Assembly (NCBI GenBank): GCA_002104905.1
Contig: MCFE01000077.1
Location: 117,544-181,543, forward strand
Length of the DNA: 64,000 bases
Source: Basidiobolus meristosporus CBS 931.73
Taxonomy: Eukaryota > Basidiobolomycota > Basidiobolomycetes > Basidiobolales > Basidiobolaceae
Direction of reading: 5' to 3'
Positions within the stretch are counted from its first letter, which is position 1. The number at the start of each line of letters is the position of its first letter. The notes below the pieces were generated by a model that saw nothing but the letters and a program-made list of their open reading frames with translations, was not told the origin of the DNA and ran no database searches. Position numbers and translations under genes: made by a program. This document shows positions 11,255-22,320 of the stretch, one piece after another.

Positions 11255-12217
11255 ATGAGAGGATCAAACATCGGACACTTGGTAATTGCACTGACTGCGC
11301 TGTCTAAAGGTTCACTAGCAAACGAAGTGGATGGCGCACCCAATGCTCCGTCCATGGCCAACTTCCCAATGAATGCATTTCTGCCTGGAAACGGTAATAG
11401 CCCTGGGGTGTTTTTTATACCAGTCAATCCGCATCAAGCAGGCTCCCCTGTATCATCTCAACCGGGATCCGGGGCATCAACTAACTCCTTTTTCCAAGGT
11501 TTCAACCCATCGTTCGGTTCCTTTGGTTTCAACCCATATAGCAGTGCTCCATATGCGCCAAAGGGCGAAGCACCCATGGGCTTTCCTCTTACTCCGGCTG
11601 AGTTCAATTACTTGAGCCAGTGGGCTCAAGCGCAGCATGCGGCTGCTCCCAGAAGTCCTGCGAATCGACCACTCGCCGCGGAACCAGTTGCTCCTCCAAA
11701 TCCTGCGAATCAACTACTCGCCCCGGAACCAGCTGCTCTTCCAAATCCTGCGAATCAGCCACTCACCCCAGAACCAGCTACTCCTCAAAATTCAGTGAAT
11801 CAGCCACCCAACCCGGAGCCAGCTGCCCGCCCAGTCAATCCGGAGCCGGGCCGTCCACAACCGAATCCAAGTGCTGCACCAACCCAAGAGCCAGTATTGC
11901 CAAAAGAGAACAAGCCGACTCAGCCAGTATCCGTGCAAAACACTGCGCCCAACACCGCACCTCTTGCTTCGCCAACAGCCGCATCACCTGCTGCCGAGCA
12001 CAATTCTGCCAAACCAACACACGCAACGTCGAAAAAGATGGCACAAACGACAGCCACCAGCAAGCCCAACACCAGAACAACCTCCCAATCCAGCCTAACT
12101 TCCAGGCGCTCACCAACCCCAACGTCAGTGACCAGTTTCGCTCTAGGCAAGGCTGGACCCAATGTCCCTCTGGCGGCGATTGCGCTATTGGCACTTGCTA
12201 CTTGGATCCGAGCTTGA
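11255..12217 (+). CDS. GPI-anchored, Pro/Asn/Ala-rich cell-surface protein
   Basis: The frame is open from 11174, but the ATG at 11255 places a signal-peptide-like segment at the N-terminus (IGHLVIALTAL core), so I start there (320 aa). Residues 30-130 are Pro/Asn/Gly/Ser/Phe-rich. Four 15-residue Pro-rich repeats follow, then a long Ser/Thr/Pro linker. The last 22 residues (GPNVPLAAIALLALATWIRA) are a spacer plus hydrophobic tail without a following charged segment, the form of a GPI-attachment signal. No catalytic domain is seen. By analogy with fungal wall proteins it is probably a mannoprotein-like structural or adhesive surface protein; this is inference. Its promoter region is shared with the divergent acyl-CoA dehydrogenase gene. 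Confidence 0.65.
   Translation: MRGSNIGHLVIALTALSKGSLANEVDGAPNAPSMANFPMNAFLPGNGNSPGVFFIPVNPHQAGSPVSSQPGSGASTNSFFQGFNPSFGSFGFNPYSSAPYAPKGEAPMGFPLTPAEFNYLSQWAQAQHAAAPRSPANRPLAAEPVAPPNPANQLLAPEPAALPNPANQPLTPEPATPQNSVNQPPNPEPAARPVNPEPGRPQPNPSAAPTQEPVLPKENKPTQPVSVQNTAPNTAPLASPTAASPAAEHNSAKPTHATSKKMAQTTATSKPNTRTTSQSSLTSRRSPTPTSVTSFALGKAGPNVPLAAIALLALATWIRA
11657..11836 (+). repeat. 45-bp coding tandem repeat, 4 units
   Basis: Units start at 11657, 11702, 11747 and 11792 and encode variants of PANQPLAPEPAALPN. The first three are closely similar; the fourth has drifted. This is a likely site of copy-number change in the surface protein. Confidence 0.8.
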
Positions 12218-12367
12218 GCAGCTCATATGTGCTGATCAACCTCATCTTTATATTTCTAACCCATGGTGTTTTCTTGGTAATTCAATAATAAATTCAGTTT
12301 ACTATAATGCTATCTATTTGGTGCATGGGGAGTTGGTCTAAACATGAAATGAATCAAAAAGTGGGAA

Positions 12368-14051
12368 TCAGTCTTGCTTGGACTCAAAATCCATTAGGGC
12401 CTCCATGTTGTAATGCTGCCTTAAGTTGTTGATGATGGCGTCTAGATTTTCGCCATTCAGAATGCTGGTGAGATCGAAGAGGGTCAGATTAATCCTATGG
12501 TCAGTTACGCGGTCCTAGCAAAGGGTTGGAAATGGAGTTAGAAGCCGGTGATGTGGGGGGGAGCAAAGCGAGTATTACCTGTGGGAAGTTATATGTGCGA
12601 ATCTTTTCGGAGCGCTCTCCAGTACCGATCTAGTTCATTCCAAGTTAGTCTTATGCACTATCCATCTATCTCTGAGTGGTAGTACCTGTTTGTTTCTTGA
12701 ATCTCTGCGCGCCGTTTGTAACTTCATCCTTTCTTGCTCATAGAGTCTAGCACGGAGTACTTTCATGGCCCTAGCCTTGTTCTATTCCAGAAAAATCGCT
12801 TGAATATGACATCATGAAGCTGGAAGAACTAGCCCTTTCAACTTACTTTATGCTGGGATCGCTCATCTTGCATAGCGACGACAAGGCCCGTAGGAATGTG
12901 GGTAATTCTAACTGCACTGTCGGTGGTGTTGACATGTTGGCCACCAGCACCACTCGCACGATACACGTCTATACGCAGATCGCTATCTCTAATAACAATG
13001 TCTACCTATATATGAATCAAGTTTTAGTCGTCTAAAGTCTACAACCCAAAAGTACATCACACACCTCTGTAGGCTGAGGCATGATTGCAACAGTGATAGT
13101 ACTAGTATGCACTCTTCCTTGACTTTCGGTAGAAGGAACTCTTTGGACTCGATGTACTCCGGACTCGAACCTCAGCTTTCCAAATACTCCACGACCAACG
13201 ATCTCCATTACTACGTCCTTGACCTTGCTGTTGGAATCCTCGCCGCCTGACATAATATCTACTTTCCATTTCTGAAGCCCCGCATAACGTTGATACATTT
13301 TCAGGATATCGTTGGCAAACAACGCAGCCTCGTCGCCACCAGTACCCGCCCGGATTTCCAGCATGGCACCACCTTCATCTGCGGAATCCTTAGGTAACAG
13401 GGAAGCCACCACTATTCCTTCCTTTTCCTTGATAATTTCCAAAACTGATTCCCTTTCTTCTTGGGCCATTTCCTTGAGGTCCGTATCCTCTGACTCCAGC
13501 ATAGTCTCTAATTCGTCTAGTTCCTAAAGTAAATGTGTAAGTATCGTACAAATGCACCAGAAGTATCCGGAAATTTTCTTCTTACACCACAGGCTTTCTT
13601 GTACTCTTGGAAGGGTATGACCACATCTCCAAGGTCACTTAATTCTTTTGAAATCTCGGTCATTTTCTCTGAGCTAAGTTCCATCTATTTCATAGAGAGT
13701 CAAAAGCCTATTCTTCTTCCGGTAACCCCCTCCAATCTTTTCCTTTAAGAAGCCACTTACATTTTCGGAAAGCTCTTTGACCAACTTAGAATGTCGTTGC
13801 TCAGCAACATTCAGATTTTGAAGGATTTTTTCGCTGATAACTGAACTTTTGTAGGTTGCAGTGGCTTTGTTGCATGTGGGGTTAGGTTAAAGCTACCACT
13901 TGAAATGAAGCATACTCGTGATACAAATACCATTTTGATATCCAGAGTAGGAGAAAGGCCTAACCACTGAGCTGATATGGAGTGAGAGTCGGCTTAGCAC
14001 TGACTTTTTATATGCTTTGGGAAGTACAGGACAGTATCTTAACAGAAGCAT
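12368..14051 (-). CDS. MRF1: Mitochondrial peptide chain release factor 1
   Basis: Eight exons on the minus strand keep phase throughout: 14051-13931, 13864-13761, 13684-13586, 13523-13065, 13005-12847, 12781-12686, 12629-12579 and 12514-12368, giving 411 aa. Exon 1 encodes a basic, acid-free presequence ([20 protein letters not shown]). Exon 4 has the RF1 hallmark [16 protein letters not shown] and [22 protein letters not shown]. Exon 5 has the peptidyl-tRNA hydrolysis motif in [18 protein letters not shown] (GGQ). The protein ends [17 protein letters not shown]. It recognises UAA/UAG in mitochondria and releases the finished chain. Introns are 49 to 77 bp. The 5' end is divergent from the coiled-coil gene at 14306, with 254 bp between the start codons. 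Confidence 0.93.
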
Positions 14052-14305
14052 TGTTGAATTCAAGCGACCAGACACTAAGCCCCACAATTCACGAAACTTT
14101 TGTGAAATTTCAAAATAATTTTCCTCCGAATTAAAATCTTTCTGACATCTTTTTGGTTAAAGATAGTTAGGTTCTGCCAATCTGATTCAAATGAGCTTCA
14201 GCGAATACTTAATTTTCACCAGCTGCATGTCCCCGCCAACCGACATTTTTATATTGGATTTTTCATATTGGAATTTTTGTAACACTTCACACGTTTTCTA
14301 GTCAG
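14052..14305. promoter_or_regulatory. Bidirectional promoter interval
   Basis: The 254 bp between divergent start codons of the release-factor and coiled-coil genes must hold both promoters. It is A/T-rich, with no clear TATAAA at a suitable distance. Confidence 0.45.
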
Positions 14306-15337
14306 ATGCCTTCGCAAACTAACGTTTACAACCTGCGAAAAATATCAAATAAAACCATCGTCCACAGAATCTCAAACGGCCTTCGTCTTAGTGGAGATAA
14401 GAAAGTAGAACTTTCCAAATGCACGGAGGTCGAATTAGAGAATTTGTTGAAAAAGAATGAAGCTTTGCTCTCCAACAAGTAATGCAACATAATATACATA
14501 TGCTCGTAATTCTACTCTACTTCAACTCACCAATTGATTTTACCTACAACACTTGCTGTGTTGGAATTTTGTGGGCTATTTTTCAAAGGAATTTAGTGGA
14601 GAATCTTAAAGATAAAGGGGAAAAACTTCGCTTACAAAATGCGGAAATCAGACAGCAACTAGCAGCCATAATGGAAGTCAGTCAATTGGGTGATAGGTTA
14701 ACACAGATGGATCTTTCACAAGATAACGCCCCTGAAAGCGTTAAGGAAAAGATTGATAAACAGTCTGTGTCAAAGAAAACTCATACTCTACTCAACGTCT
14801 CCTCCGTAAGTTTCGATGATTTTTTTACGTCAACTTTGCAAACTGACTCACAGTCAACCTTATATCAGTCAAAAGAAGGTAGAACAAGTTTGGCTATACC
14901 TTTATCGCAGGAGGAGTCATTGAAGTTATTACAAGATCATCGACAAGAATTGGAGGTAAAGACCATTGATATTTTTAGAACCGTTAATGTTCGAGGTGTT
15001 CATTTGGTTAATAGGCTGCAAACATTCAAAATGCTATCGAGAAAATCAAGTTCAACACTAATACTATGCTGCAGTCATCCAAATATTCATATGCTGGCCA
15101 AAGGTAAGCATCACTGTTCGACTGGTTTGAGATATGTTTTCTTAGACTTTTGAGTAGCTATAGGGACGAAAACCCTGATATGAATATGAGTGACGAAGAG
15201 AGTGATGAAGATTCGTACTGTACTGACGATACCGATTCTACGGACGCATGGCATGGTATTTGCACTAATTATGTATCTTGTGCTAATAGATTCATGGAGA
15301 ACTAATCAACCTTATAGAGGAGAATGACGATGCTTAG
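14306..15337 (+). CDS. Unrecognised coiled-coil protein with acidic C-terminus
   Basis: Five exons: 14306-14478, 14589-14955, 15015-15103, 15158-15255 and 15318-15337, giving 248 aa. Use of an alternative acceptor at 15145 would add four residues. Residues about 43-90 form a heptad-rich helix (TEVELENLLKKNEALL, ENLKDKGEKLRLQNAEIRQQ). A second helix follows (SLKLLQDHRQELE, then IQNAIEKIKFNTN). The tail is very acidic (SDEESDEDSYCTDDTDSTDA). The layout of an N-terminal coiled coil plus Ser/acidic tail resembles small kinetochore or vesicle-tether subunits, but I do not recognise the family and name no function. The 15104-15157 intron would be only 42 bp with the alternative acceptor. Confidence 0.6.
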
Positions 15338-15784
15338 TTTAAGCAACTAGCACTCGAATTTTATGAAGAACTCCTTTCTTGAATCAATTTTTGATCTGTT
15401 TAACGTTGTTTAGAAAAGCAAGAAAATACTCCCCGGCGTAGACCCAGATTCGCCTATAAATCAATGTTGTTTTTTGGAAGTCAGCTTCGATGTTTGTATA
15501 ATAAAGCTTGGTGAAAAATTCGAATTTCATAAAGTTGAGAAGCCGAATAAACAGAGGAATAAAGAGATAGAGCGTCGGGAAGGGAAATTAGGAGGAGGAG
15601 GGGGTGGTGGTGGTGGAGAAGGAGGGGATAGGTCCATCACTGACAGGTTCGGTTGCATCCACCATTGTCATAGCATACATTCAATGCTATGCAAAGTGGG
15701 GGTTTAAATGGACCAGGGTGGGGGCGATGTGGGTGTATTGCCTATTGTACTCGTCAACTGCCGAAATTGTCGAGAATCGTTTGG
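15338..15784 (+). other. Upstream region of HMG gene copy 1
   Basis: It contains a G-rich run (about 15586-15630, GGAGGAGGAGGGGGTGG type). It also contains a short ORF ending at 15792 that overlaps the HMG start codon in another frame. The same arrangement is conserved upstream of the second copy. Confidence 0.45.
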
Positions 15785-16425
15785 ATGAATGAAGCACAAT
15801 CAGCTACCGACCATCCAGAGTATCATCTTGAAACACAAGCAATGCCCATTCAAGGGAAATGTATCACTGCACCGGGTGGATCTTATGATCCACGAGTGAA
15901 GCAAGGTGGTCCCGAGGTTGCGCGAAAGAGGAATCGGAGGAAAAGAAAGAGGGAACAGTGTGGGCCAAAGAAGCCGAGGAGTGCGTATATTATGTTCACT
16001 ATACACGAAAGGTATTTGTCAGTCTAAGGCTAGCAGTCCTCTGTACGACCACAGAGTCACCCCTTGACTATTGTTTATTCAAGGCCACGCCTCAGTGTGG
16101 AGAACCCCAAGGCGTCGGCTACTCGCCTGCTGAAAATGCTTGGAGCACAGTGGAGAACGCTATCCAACACCGAGAGAAAGGTAAGTGATATTTGGACAGT
16201 AGGGGGAGGGGAAGATGGAGGGCGAGGGTGAGGGTGAATGCAGATCAATCTAACAAACACCCATCATTAATGGTCAAGCCTTACGAAGATATGGCTCAAA
16301 GAGACAAGCTTCGGTATGAGGAGGACAAGAGAAGATGGTACTTTGGGTGCTCGCAGGAGTCAGCAACAACCAGTACGCCGACGACAAGTCTATCCCAGGA
16401 GCTGTTCTTTCAAGCGGAGCTCTAG
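15785..16425 (+). CDS. HMG-box protein, NHP6/HMGB-like (intact copy)
   Basis: Three exons: 15785-16011, 16084-16180 and 16279-16425, giving 156 aa with phase kept at both introns (72 and 98 bp). A basic segment (ARKRNRRKRKREQ) precedes an almost full-length HMG box: GPKKPRSAYIMFTIHER in exon 1, PRLSVENPKASATRLLKML then GAQWRTLSNTERK in exon 2, PYEDMAQRDKLRYEEDKRRW in exon 3. The exon breaks fall inside the box. HMG boxes of this class bend DNA without strong sequence preference. The N-terminal 60 residues are not recognised. This is the left copy of a duplicated pair; the right copy is frameshifted. Confidence 0.8.
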
Positions 16426-16970
16426 AAGGTGGAAGAGGGGGATCGCACCACCGGATGAGCAAGCTTAGTGACTGCCAAATCCATCCAGAATAAACATGAA
16501 TAGTGTATTCAGAATGAGAGTCATTGAGATTGAATAATAGTGGCGTAAAAGGAGTAAGGTAGATCCGAGTGAATCTAAGTGAAAATTTGACAAGATTATA
16601 AATACAGGTGGTGAGTGATAAGGAGAGGAAGGTGAGATGGAGGTGGGAATGCGGGTGAAGGTGAAGGTGATATGAAAGCGAGTGTATTAATAGATAAAAG
16701 GAGGGGAATACGGAGAATCTCAATGATCTGAGTAATGTGGATCTTATCAAGAAGCTCCCATCACTCATACGAAAATATGGATACCGCAGTATTGCGCAGG
16801 ACGTAAATTTTGCCAAGGAAAATCATTAACGTGATTGTATCAAGATCAAATCATATTAGGCATATCAGGAAGTTCGATTACCATCATTTTTCCACATCCA
16901 CCGATGCCAAATCATGTAGTTCTATTCACATGGGCGTTTCAATATAAGTGACGGCTCACGTGCAGGCTGG

Positions 16971-16978
16971 TATAAAAC
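16971..16978 (+). promoter_or_regulatory. TATA box of four-TM gene 1
   Basis: TATAAAAC lies 60 bp before the ATG at 17031. A matching TATAAAAC is found 47 bp before the start of the paralogue. Confidence 0.6.
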
Positions 16979-17030
16979 GTTAAGACGGCAAAATGGCCAT
17001 TATATCACCGCCATATCATCTCTTTTCACC

Positions 17031-17708
17031 ATGGCTCCTAAGTTTTCAGGAATCAGCACTTGCTGCTTTTGTATAAGCCTTCGGGCTGTTACCTTAACCC
17101 TGGCCTTCCTTGGATTAGTACGTCTAAATAGTTTATCCCTGTTGTATAACTGATTAACTGACTCTTTCCTAACTCCCACAATAGGTTGGTAATTTGCTCG
17201 TCGCTTATGTCAGCCTTGTTCAACCCAATTCTTCGATTGTGTACGGCCGCTTGTTCCAAGCTGGCCTCTCTGGCGTCATTTGTGCCGCCGGTCTTTATGG
17301 AGTCTGGAAGAATAAGGTCAAGATGATTCGCCTGTTCGCTACTTATATTTGGTTCAACCTAGTTCTTGGCATGATTAATGTCATCGTTGGCAGTGTACTT
17401 GTCTTCCAGAACGAAGATTTCATCTGCAATGAGGTTTACAACAATATGGATGTTGATATCTGCCATGAGTACTATTTCAAAATTGCACTTACCTCGGTGG
17501 CCATCTCAAGCCTCATTATCGCTATTGATGTAAGCGAATGTAATTTACGAATAACCACCATCCTTTATTCAACGTGTCTTTTTTCTAGACCTATGCCGCC
17601 ATTGCTGTTTGGTCTTACTACCGCCAAGTCGCTTCACACAGCGACTATAGCCTTATTGAGCAAGAGCCTGAGCAATATAGCGAGAAGAAGTCAACTCCCC
17701 AAGTATGA
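17031..17708 (+). CDS. Small four-TM membrane protein (copy 1)
   Basis: Three exons: 17031-17117, 17185-17529 and 17589-17708, phase kept, 183 aa. There are four hydrophobic segments: LRAVTLTLAFLGL + VGNLLVAYVSLV; LSGVICAAGLYGVW; LFATYIWFNLVLGMINVIVG; and IALTSVAISSLIIAID + TYAAIAVWSYYR. A Cys-containing loop (ICNEVYNNMDVDICHEYY) sits before the last segment. This TM-TM-TM-Cys-loop-TM shape is like the small fungal tetraspan/MARVEL-like families. The short cytosolic tail is rich in Glu/Ser/Tyr. Function unknown. The paralogue is at 19447, and exon boundaries are identical in position and phase. Confidence 0.72.
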
Positions 17709-18378
17709 GTCTGAGTCTTTGGAGGAGTCCACCATCCTAACTTGGGTTCAATAAATGCTGTTGGTCACTGATTGGCATCTGCAACTGATGTTCTTTGTTA
17801 GTCAATACCAAGTTTCTGTTAAGGATATGATATCTTGCCATGCCAATTGTTTTGATGCACCTTGAATACTTTTGATGTTTTGTTATTTGTGACAATAAAA
17901 TTTACTGCAATAATCGTGGACATCACTTATGAAAACGCGTGGGATATAATAATATCCTGCAGGGAATACTCGATTTTTATCAGATGGGATTAATGCGTCC
18001 AGCCTTCAGTAACATTAATATCTTTTTGAAAAAGAACACTGCCAAAAGGCATATGCTCAAACAAAGTCTCTACATCGTGTTTGCTAGCCTTGACTAAAGT
18101 CATTATATCATAGGTGAAAAGTTGAATATGCCAGAGGAAGAGAGGAGAAATAAAGTGATGGAGTGTCGGGAAGGGAAATTAGGAGGAGGAGGAGGGGGTG
18201 GTGGTGGTGGAGAAGGAGGGGATAGGTCCATCACTGACAGGTTCGGCTGCATCCACCATTGTCATAGCATACATTCAATGCTATACAAAGTGGGGGTTTA
18301 AATGGACCAGGGTGGTGGCGATGTGGGTGTATTGCCTATTGTACTCGTCAACTGCCGAAATTGTCGAGAATCGTTTGG

Positions 18379-19020
18379 ATGAATGAAGCACAATCAGCCA
18401 CCGACCATCCAGAGTATCATCTTGAAACACAAGCAATGCCCATTCAAGGGAAATGTATCACTGCACCGGGTGGATCTTATGATCCACGAGTGAAGCAAGG
18501 TGGTCCCGAGGTTGTGCGAAAGAGGAATCGGAGGAAAAGAAAGAGGGAACAGTGTGGGCCAAAGAAGCCGAGGAGTGCGTATATTATGTTCACCATACAC
18601 GAAAGGTATTTGTCAGTCTAAGGCTAGCAGTCCTCTGTACGACCACAGAGTCACCCCTTGACTATTGTTTATTCAAGGCCACGCCTCAGTGTGGAGAACC
18701 CCAAGGCGTCGGCTACTCGCCTGCTGAAAATGCTTGGAGCAACAGTGGAGAACGCTATCCAACACCGAGAGAAAGGTAAGTGATATTTGGACAGTAGGGG
18801 GAGGGGAAGATGGAGGGCGAAGGTGAGGGTGAATGCAGATCAATCTAACAAACACCCATCATTAATGGTCAAGCCTTACGAAGATATGGCTCAAAGAGAC
18901 AAGCTTCGGTATGAGGAGGACAAGAGAAGATGGTACTTTGGGTGCTCGCAGGAGTCAGCAACAACTAGTACGCCGACGGCAAGTCTATCCCAGGAGCTGT
19001 TCTTTCAAGCGGAGCTCTAG
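18379..19020 (+). pseudogene. HMG-box gene copy 2, frameshifted
   Basis: Exons equivalent to copy 1 are 18379-18605 (227 nt, same as copy 1), 18678-18775 (98 nt against 97) and 18874-19020 (147 nt, same). The extra base is an A near 18742 (GGAGCAACAGTGG here, GGAGCACAGTGG in copy 1). It shifts the frame in the middle of the HMG box and leads to a TGA soon after the exon end. All splice sites and the third exon are preserved, with only a few substitutions. The loss is therefore recent, or the base is a sequencing error. A truncated product would hold only the first half of the box. Confidence 0.78.
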
Positions 19021-19399
19021 ACGGTGGAAGAGGGGGATCGCACCACCGGATGAGCAAGCTTAGTGACTGCCAAATCCATCCAGAATAAACATGGATAGTG
19101 TATTCAGAATGAGGGTCATTGAAATTGAATAATAGTGGCGTAAAAGGAGTATGGTAGATCCGAGTGAAGATTTGGGACGTTACAAATGTAAGTAGTGAGA
19201 GGTGGAGGTGTGAGTAACAGGGATGAAAGTGAAGGCATCATTCTTGCCGGCATGTTGCTAACAAGGAAAATCACGATCAGATCATAATGGGTATATCGGG
19301 AAGTTCGATTATCATTTATTTCCCCACGGATGAGTTAGGCGCAATTAGATGGATGAATGTTTAAGTGTGGAAGTTTGGATAAATCTATTTCCATTCTTG

Positions 19400-19407
19400 T
19401 ATAAAAC
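19400..19407 (+). promoter_or_regulatory. TATA box of four-TM gene 2
   Basis: TATAAAAC sits 47 bp upstream of the ATG at 19447, matching the promoter of the paralogue. Confidence 0.6.
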
Positions 19408-19446
19408 CTTTCAATCGCCGAGTTAAACACACATATAGATACCCAC

Positions 19447-20067
19447 ATGAGCCGTGAATTCCCAACACCTAACAGCTGCTTCAATCTTCGGACTGGCACA
19501 TTGACACTGGCCTTTCTTGGATTTGTACGATTCATTTCAGATAACATATATGCCTAACAACTTACTGATGACTCATAGATTGGCAGCTTTTTCGGCGTAT
19601 TTATTAGTTATCTACAACCGGATTCCAAAATAGTGTCGGCAGAACTTCTTTACTACATTCTGTGCACCCTGATGTGTGGTGTTGGTCTCTATGGCATCTC
19701 GAAGGACAACATCAAACTGATCCGAACTTTCGCTATATACTACTGGGTAAACGTGGTTGTCAACATTGGTGTGATCGTCGCTTGTAGTATTTTTGCGTTC
19801 AAGAGGGTGACCCCCGTATGCAAAACGGAAGTAGACTTCGGCTCTTGCCACAAGTACTATTTCGCGATCGCACTGAGCTCCGTGATTGTTTCGAGCATAT
19901 TTGCAGTGATTAATGTAAGTATGGAGTGCATTCAGTTGGATCCACTTCTAACCCACATGTATTCCTAGGTATTCGGAGCATTTGTGATTTGGTCGTACTA
20001 TCGCCAAAGTGCTATACAGAACAGCTACTACAGTCTGAATCGCGACCAGGATTATGATGAGAACTAA
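19447..20067 (+). CDS. Small four-TM membrane protein (copy 2)
   Basis: Three exons: 19447-19524, 19579-19914 and 19969-20067, phase kept, 170 aa. It has the same intron positions and topology as the gene at 17031: LTLAFLGF + IGSFFGVFISYL; LCTLMCGVGLYGISKDNIKL; FAIYYWVNVVVNIGVIVACS; a Cys loop (VCKTEVDFGSCHKYYF); IALSSVIVSSIFAVIN + VFGAFVIWSYYRQS. The conserved points are the Gly-Leu-Tyr-Gly segment, the paired Cys loop and W-S-Y-Y-R-Q at the end of the last helix. Overall the two proteins have diverged considerably. Function unknown. Confidence 0.72.
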
Positions 20068-21024
20068 GTACAGATATCAGGATTGTGATGAGAATCAAGT
20101 ACAGAGATTAGGATTATGGTGCTTGTGTTTGAATGAATAAAAGTTCTTTGTAACAAAGTGGCCCCTGCGACGATCATTACAAGGGTTGTAAGCACAGTAA
20201 CCAAAGAATGAGCCGACAAATCCGAGAACAGATCCGTTGATGCTGTCCCACTATCAAGACACCAATGGACAGTAAGTACTGTGATTCGATTCAATGGACG
20301 TGATTCAATTACCCACGCAACCACCAATCACCGTCCCTCAGAACCATACCTGGTTCCCAAACGGAACCTTCAGGCATCACGCCAGTCACCCGCACATCCG
20401 CACATCCGCACATCCGTACACCACCACACCAGCAGCAGCAGACATTCTGAGGAGATGGGCTATATGCGGCCATGATCTGATGCCAATTAATTTCCAGACA
20501 AGCTCCGGAACCACTCGCAGCCAAATAAAGTAGGTGACCGCAACTGCCTATTTATCCTCCCGCCCACAGTCGACGAAAATGGCAACCTCACTACAGTCAC
20601 AAACCTGATGGGAGGACAATTCAGGCAAAGCAACCAAGAACAATGCCACAATTCAGTTAGGATACGCCTGGATACAATTGGATACAGACTCGATTCCACG
20701 CTCACCTGCCTTTGAGGGAAGGATAGAAGTAACCGTTGGACCTACTTTCTTGACCCAATCCAAACCCCAATCGTGACGCCAACGAGTACGCTGATCAAAT
20801 CTGCCTCTCCGTAATTCTAGCTACGAGAAGCTCGGGTAAGACAAAGCCCTAATTTTGCCCAACCAAAAGAAAGGATGGCCATGACCTGATGACCAAGCAA
20901 TTGCCCACTTAAAAATCCTTTAAATCCCCCTGCCGTGGTGACAGTGCCCTTTAGCTCTAGACCCGTAGACCCAGCATAGCGGGAGCCTGAGGGATTTTTT
21001 GGGATTTCTTGGGAATTAATTTGA
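20068..21024 (+). other. Intergenic, no gene seen
   Basis: A short degenerate repeat of the preceding 3' end is visible (GATTATGATGAGAA at 20051, GATTGTGATGAGAA at 20083). A CACATCCG run occurs at about 20390-20415. I see no convincing ORF. Confidence 0.5.
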
Positions 21025-21970
21025 ATGGAAGAATTAATGGCAACTTCCGGTAGATCTTGGGAAACCGCGGAGACCAAACTACTCATGGATTTACGCCGGG
21101 AAATGGACCACGAGTTCAGGGTCGTCAAGCGGAATGCGATTCTTTGGAAGAAGCTGTCGGATAGAATGAATACGGCAGGATACAGCCGCACGGACAAGCA
21201 GTGCAAGGAAAAGTGGAAGAATCTGCTTTCGGAATACAAGGTATGGCAAACACGCGCCGCTGTCGTTTTCACCAGCTAACCCGCGCTCTACTTCGCTTCA
21301 CCAGAGGACCGAGGGCCAGAAAGACGTGTGCGAGGGCGAGCAGCAACGGATTTTCCCGTACTACAACCATATCAAGAACATCTTGGTGAAGCAGCCGGGG
21401 TCAACTTTGTCATCCATACTGGACTCTCCTCCGCCGCATCTAGATAATCAGTCGAGCAACTCGCCGTATCATCCCGCTTACAACCGATTTGGCCAACTCA
21501 ATATCCCCGATAGCGCCGAGCGACAATCTTCATCTCATTATTCCTACAGCAATGGGCCCCTACGCACCAGCAGCACCCCCGATCATTTCCGCGACCTCAC
21601 TCATTCTTCACCACTGCGCCAGCAGCAACCTCAACCAAGCCATCACTGGCACAGTCCAAAAGCTCCCAATGTTGACGGGGCGTCGGTGATTTACGAGGTT
21701 TTAGGGCTTATGCGCCAAGAGATCACCGAAAGGCGTAGATGGGAGGAGCAGGTCGAAGCTCGGCAGCTGGAATCGCGACGCCGGGAAGAAGCCCGTGAAC
21801 AAAGGCGGGAGAAGCGGGAGCGCGAAAGAGCCCGGCGCCAGAGATATTACACGCAGCTGCTGACCAGCCTTGCCGCACAGATCTCGCCGAACGCATCAGA
21901 GTTTCTTCCGAACAGGAGCAAAAAGAGCAGCAACGACACGGAAAAGAGCGCGTACACAACGAGCACGTAA
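21025..21970 (+). CDS. Trihelix / Myb-SANT-like DNA-binding protein
   Basis: Two exons, 21025-21240 and 21305-21970, around a 64-bp phase-0 intron; 293 aa. Residues 10-95 form a trihelix domain (Myb/SANT-like DNA-binding domain 4 type): RSWETAETKLLMDLRREMD, then ILWKKLSDRMNTAGYSRTDK and QCKEKWKNLLSEYK, continuing in exon 2 to FPYYNHIKNIL. The spaced aromatics (W..., LW.KLS, KW.NL) are the helix-packing residues of the fold. The middle is Ser/Pro/His/Gln-rich. The C-terminal third is a very basic/acidic helix (ERRRWEEQVEARQLESRR), probably a dimerising coiled coil. Likely a transcription factor; target unknown. Confidence 0.8.
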
Positions 21971-22320
21971 CAATCACTTCCGAATCGCCCGTTTAATGAA
22001 TTCCCCATTTCTTTAGTATAAAGTTATTCCCACTTTTGTTGATAATGTTGTTTCTACTCTCTAATTTGCATTAAACGACGATGAATCGGTCCGTATTAAG
22101 ATGCATTTATATTTGAACAGGGGTGAAGAAACAGGAAAAGGAGTGGTGGTGGTGTGTGGCTCGGAGGATGAAGCCAAGGGAATACTGACACAGATGGATG
22201 AAATGAGGGCAAAACGAAGGGGAAGTGGGAAGAAATCTCGAATGTTCACATTGTGTACATGTCACTGCTAAAAATGAGTTACAACAGAACGAATGGAAGG
22301 ATTAGTAGAGAATTAGTGGA
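21971..22320 (+). other. Convergent intergenic, no gene seen
   Basis: 350 bp between the 3' ends of the trihelix gene (+) and importin beta (-). It should hold both 3' UTRs. Confidence 0.5.

Larger units (their letters stand above)
15565..17708 (+). repeat. Tandem duplication, unit A (HMG gene + four-TM gene)
   Basis: Unit A and unit B (about 18148-20067) share near-identical sequence over about 1 kb covering the HMG gene (15568-16570 against 18150-19170). Similarity continues more weakly through the intergenic sequence (for example ATCAGGAAGTTCGATTA at 16868 against ATCGGGAAGTTCGATTA at 19295) and the paralogous four-TM gene. The HMG half is far more conserved than the membrane-protein half, so the two halves either evolve at different rates or the HMG half was homogenised by gene conversion. 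Confidence 0.75.
18148..20067 (+). repeat. Tandem duplication, unit B
   Basis: Right-hand copy of the HMG + four-TM cassette. It carries the frameshifted HMG copy and an intact, more diverged membrane-protein gene. See unit A for the comparison. Confidence 0.75.

Noticed and set aside
16274-16816. 180-codon minus-strand ORF
   Set aside because: Overlaps HMG exon 3 and a low-complexity GGTGAAGGTGA stretch; no homologous frame is kept in the second copy.
15785-19020. HMG genes as a mating-type (sexM/sexP-like) locus
   Set aside because: The box is NHP6/HMGB-like (PKKPRSAY...PYEDMAQRDK) rather than MATA-HMG, and none of the usual flanking genes of such loci are present.
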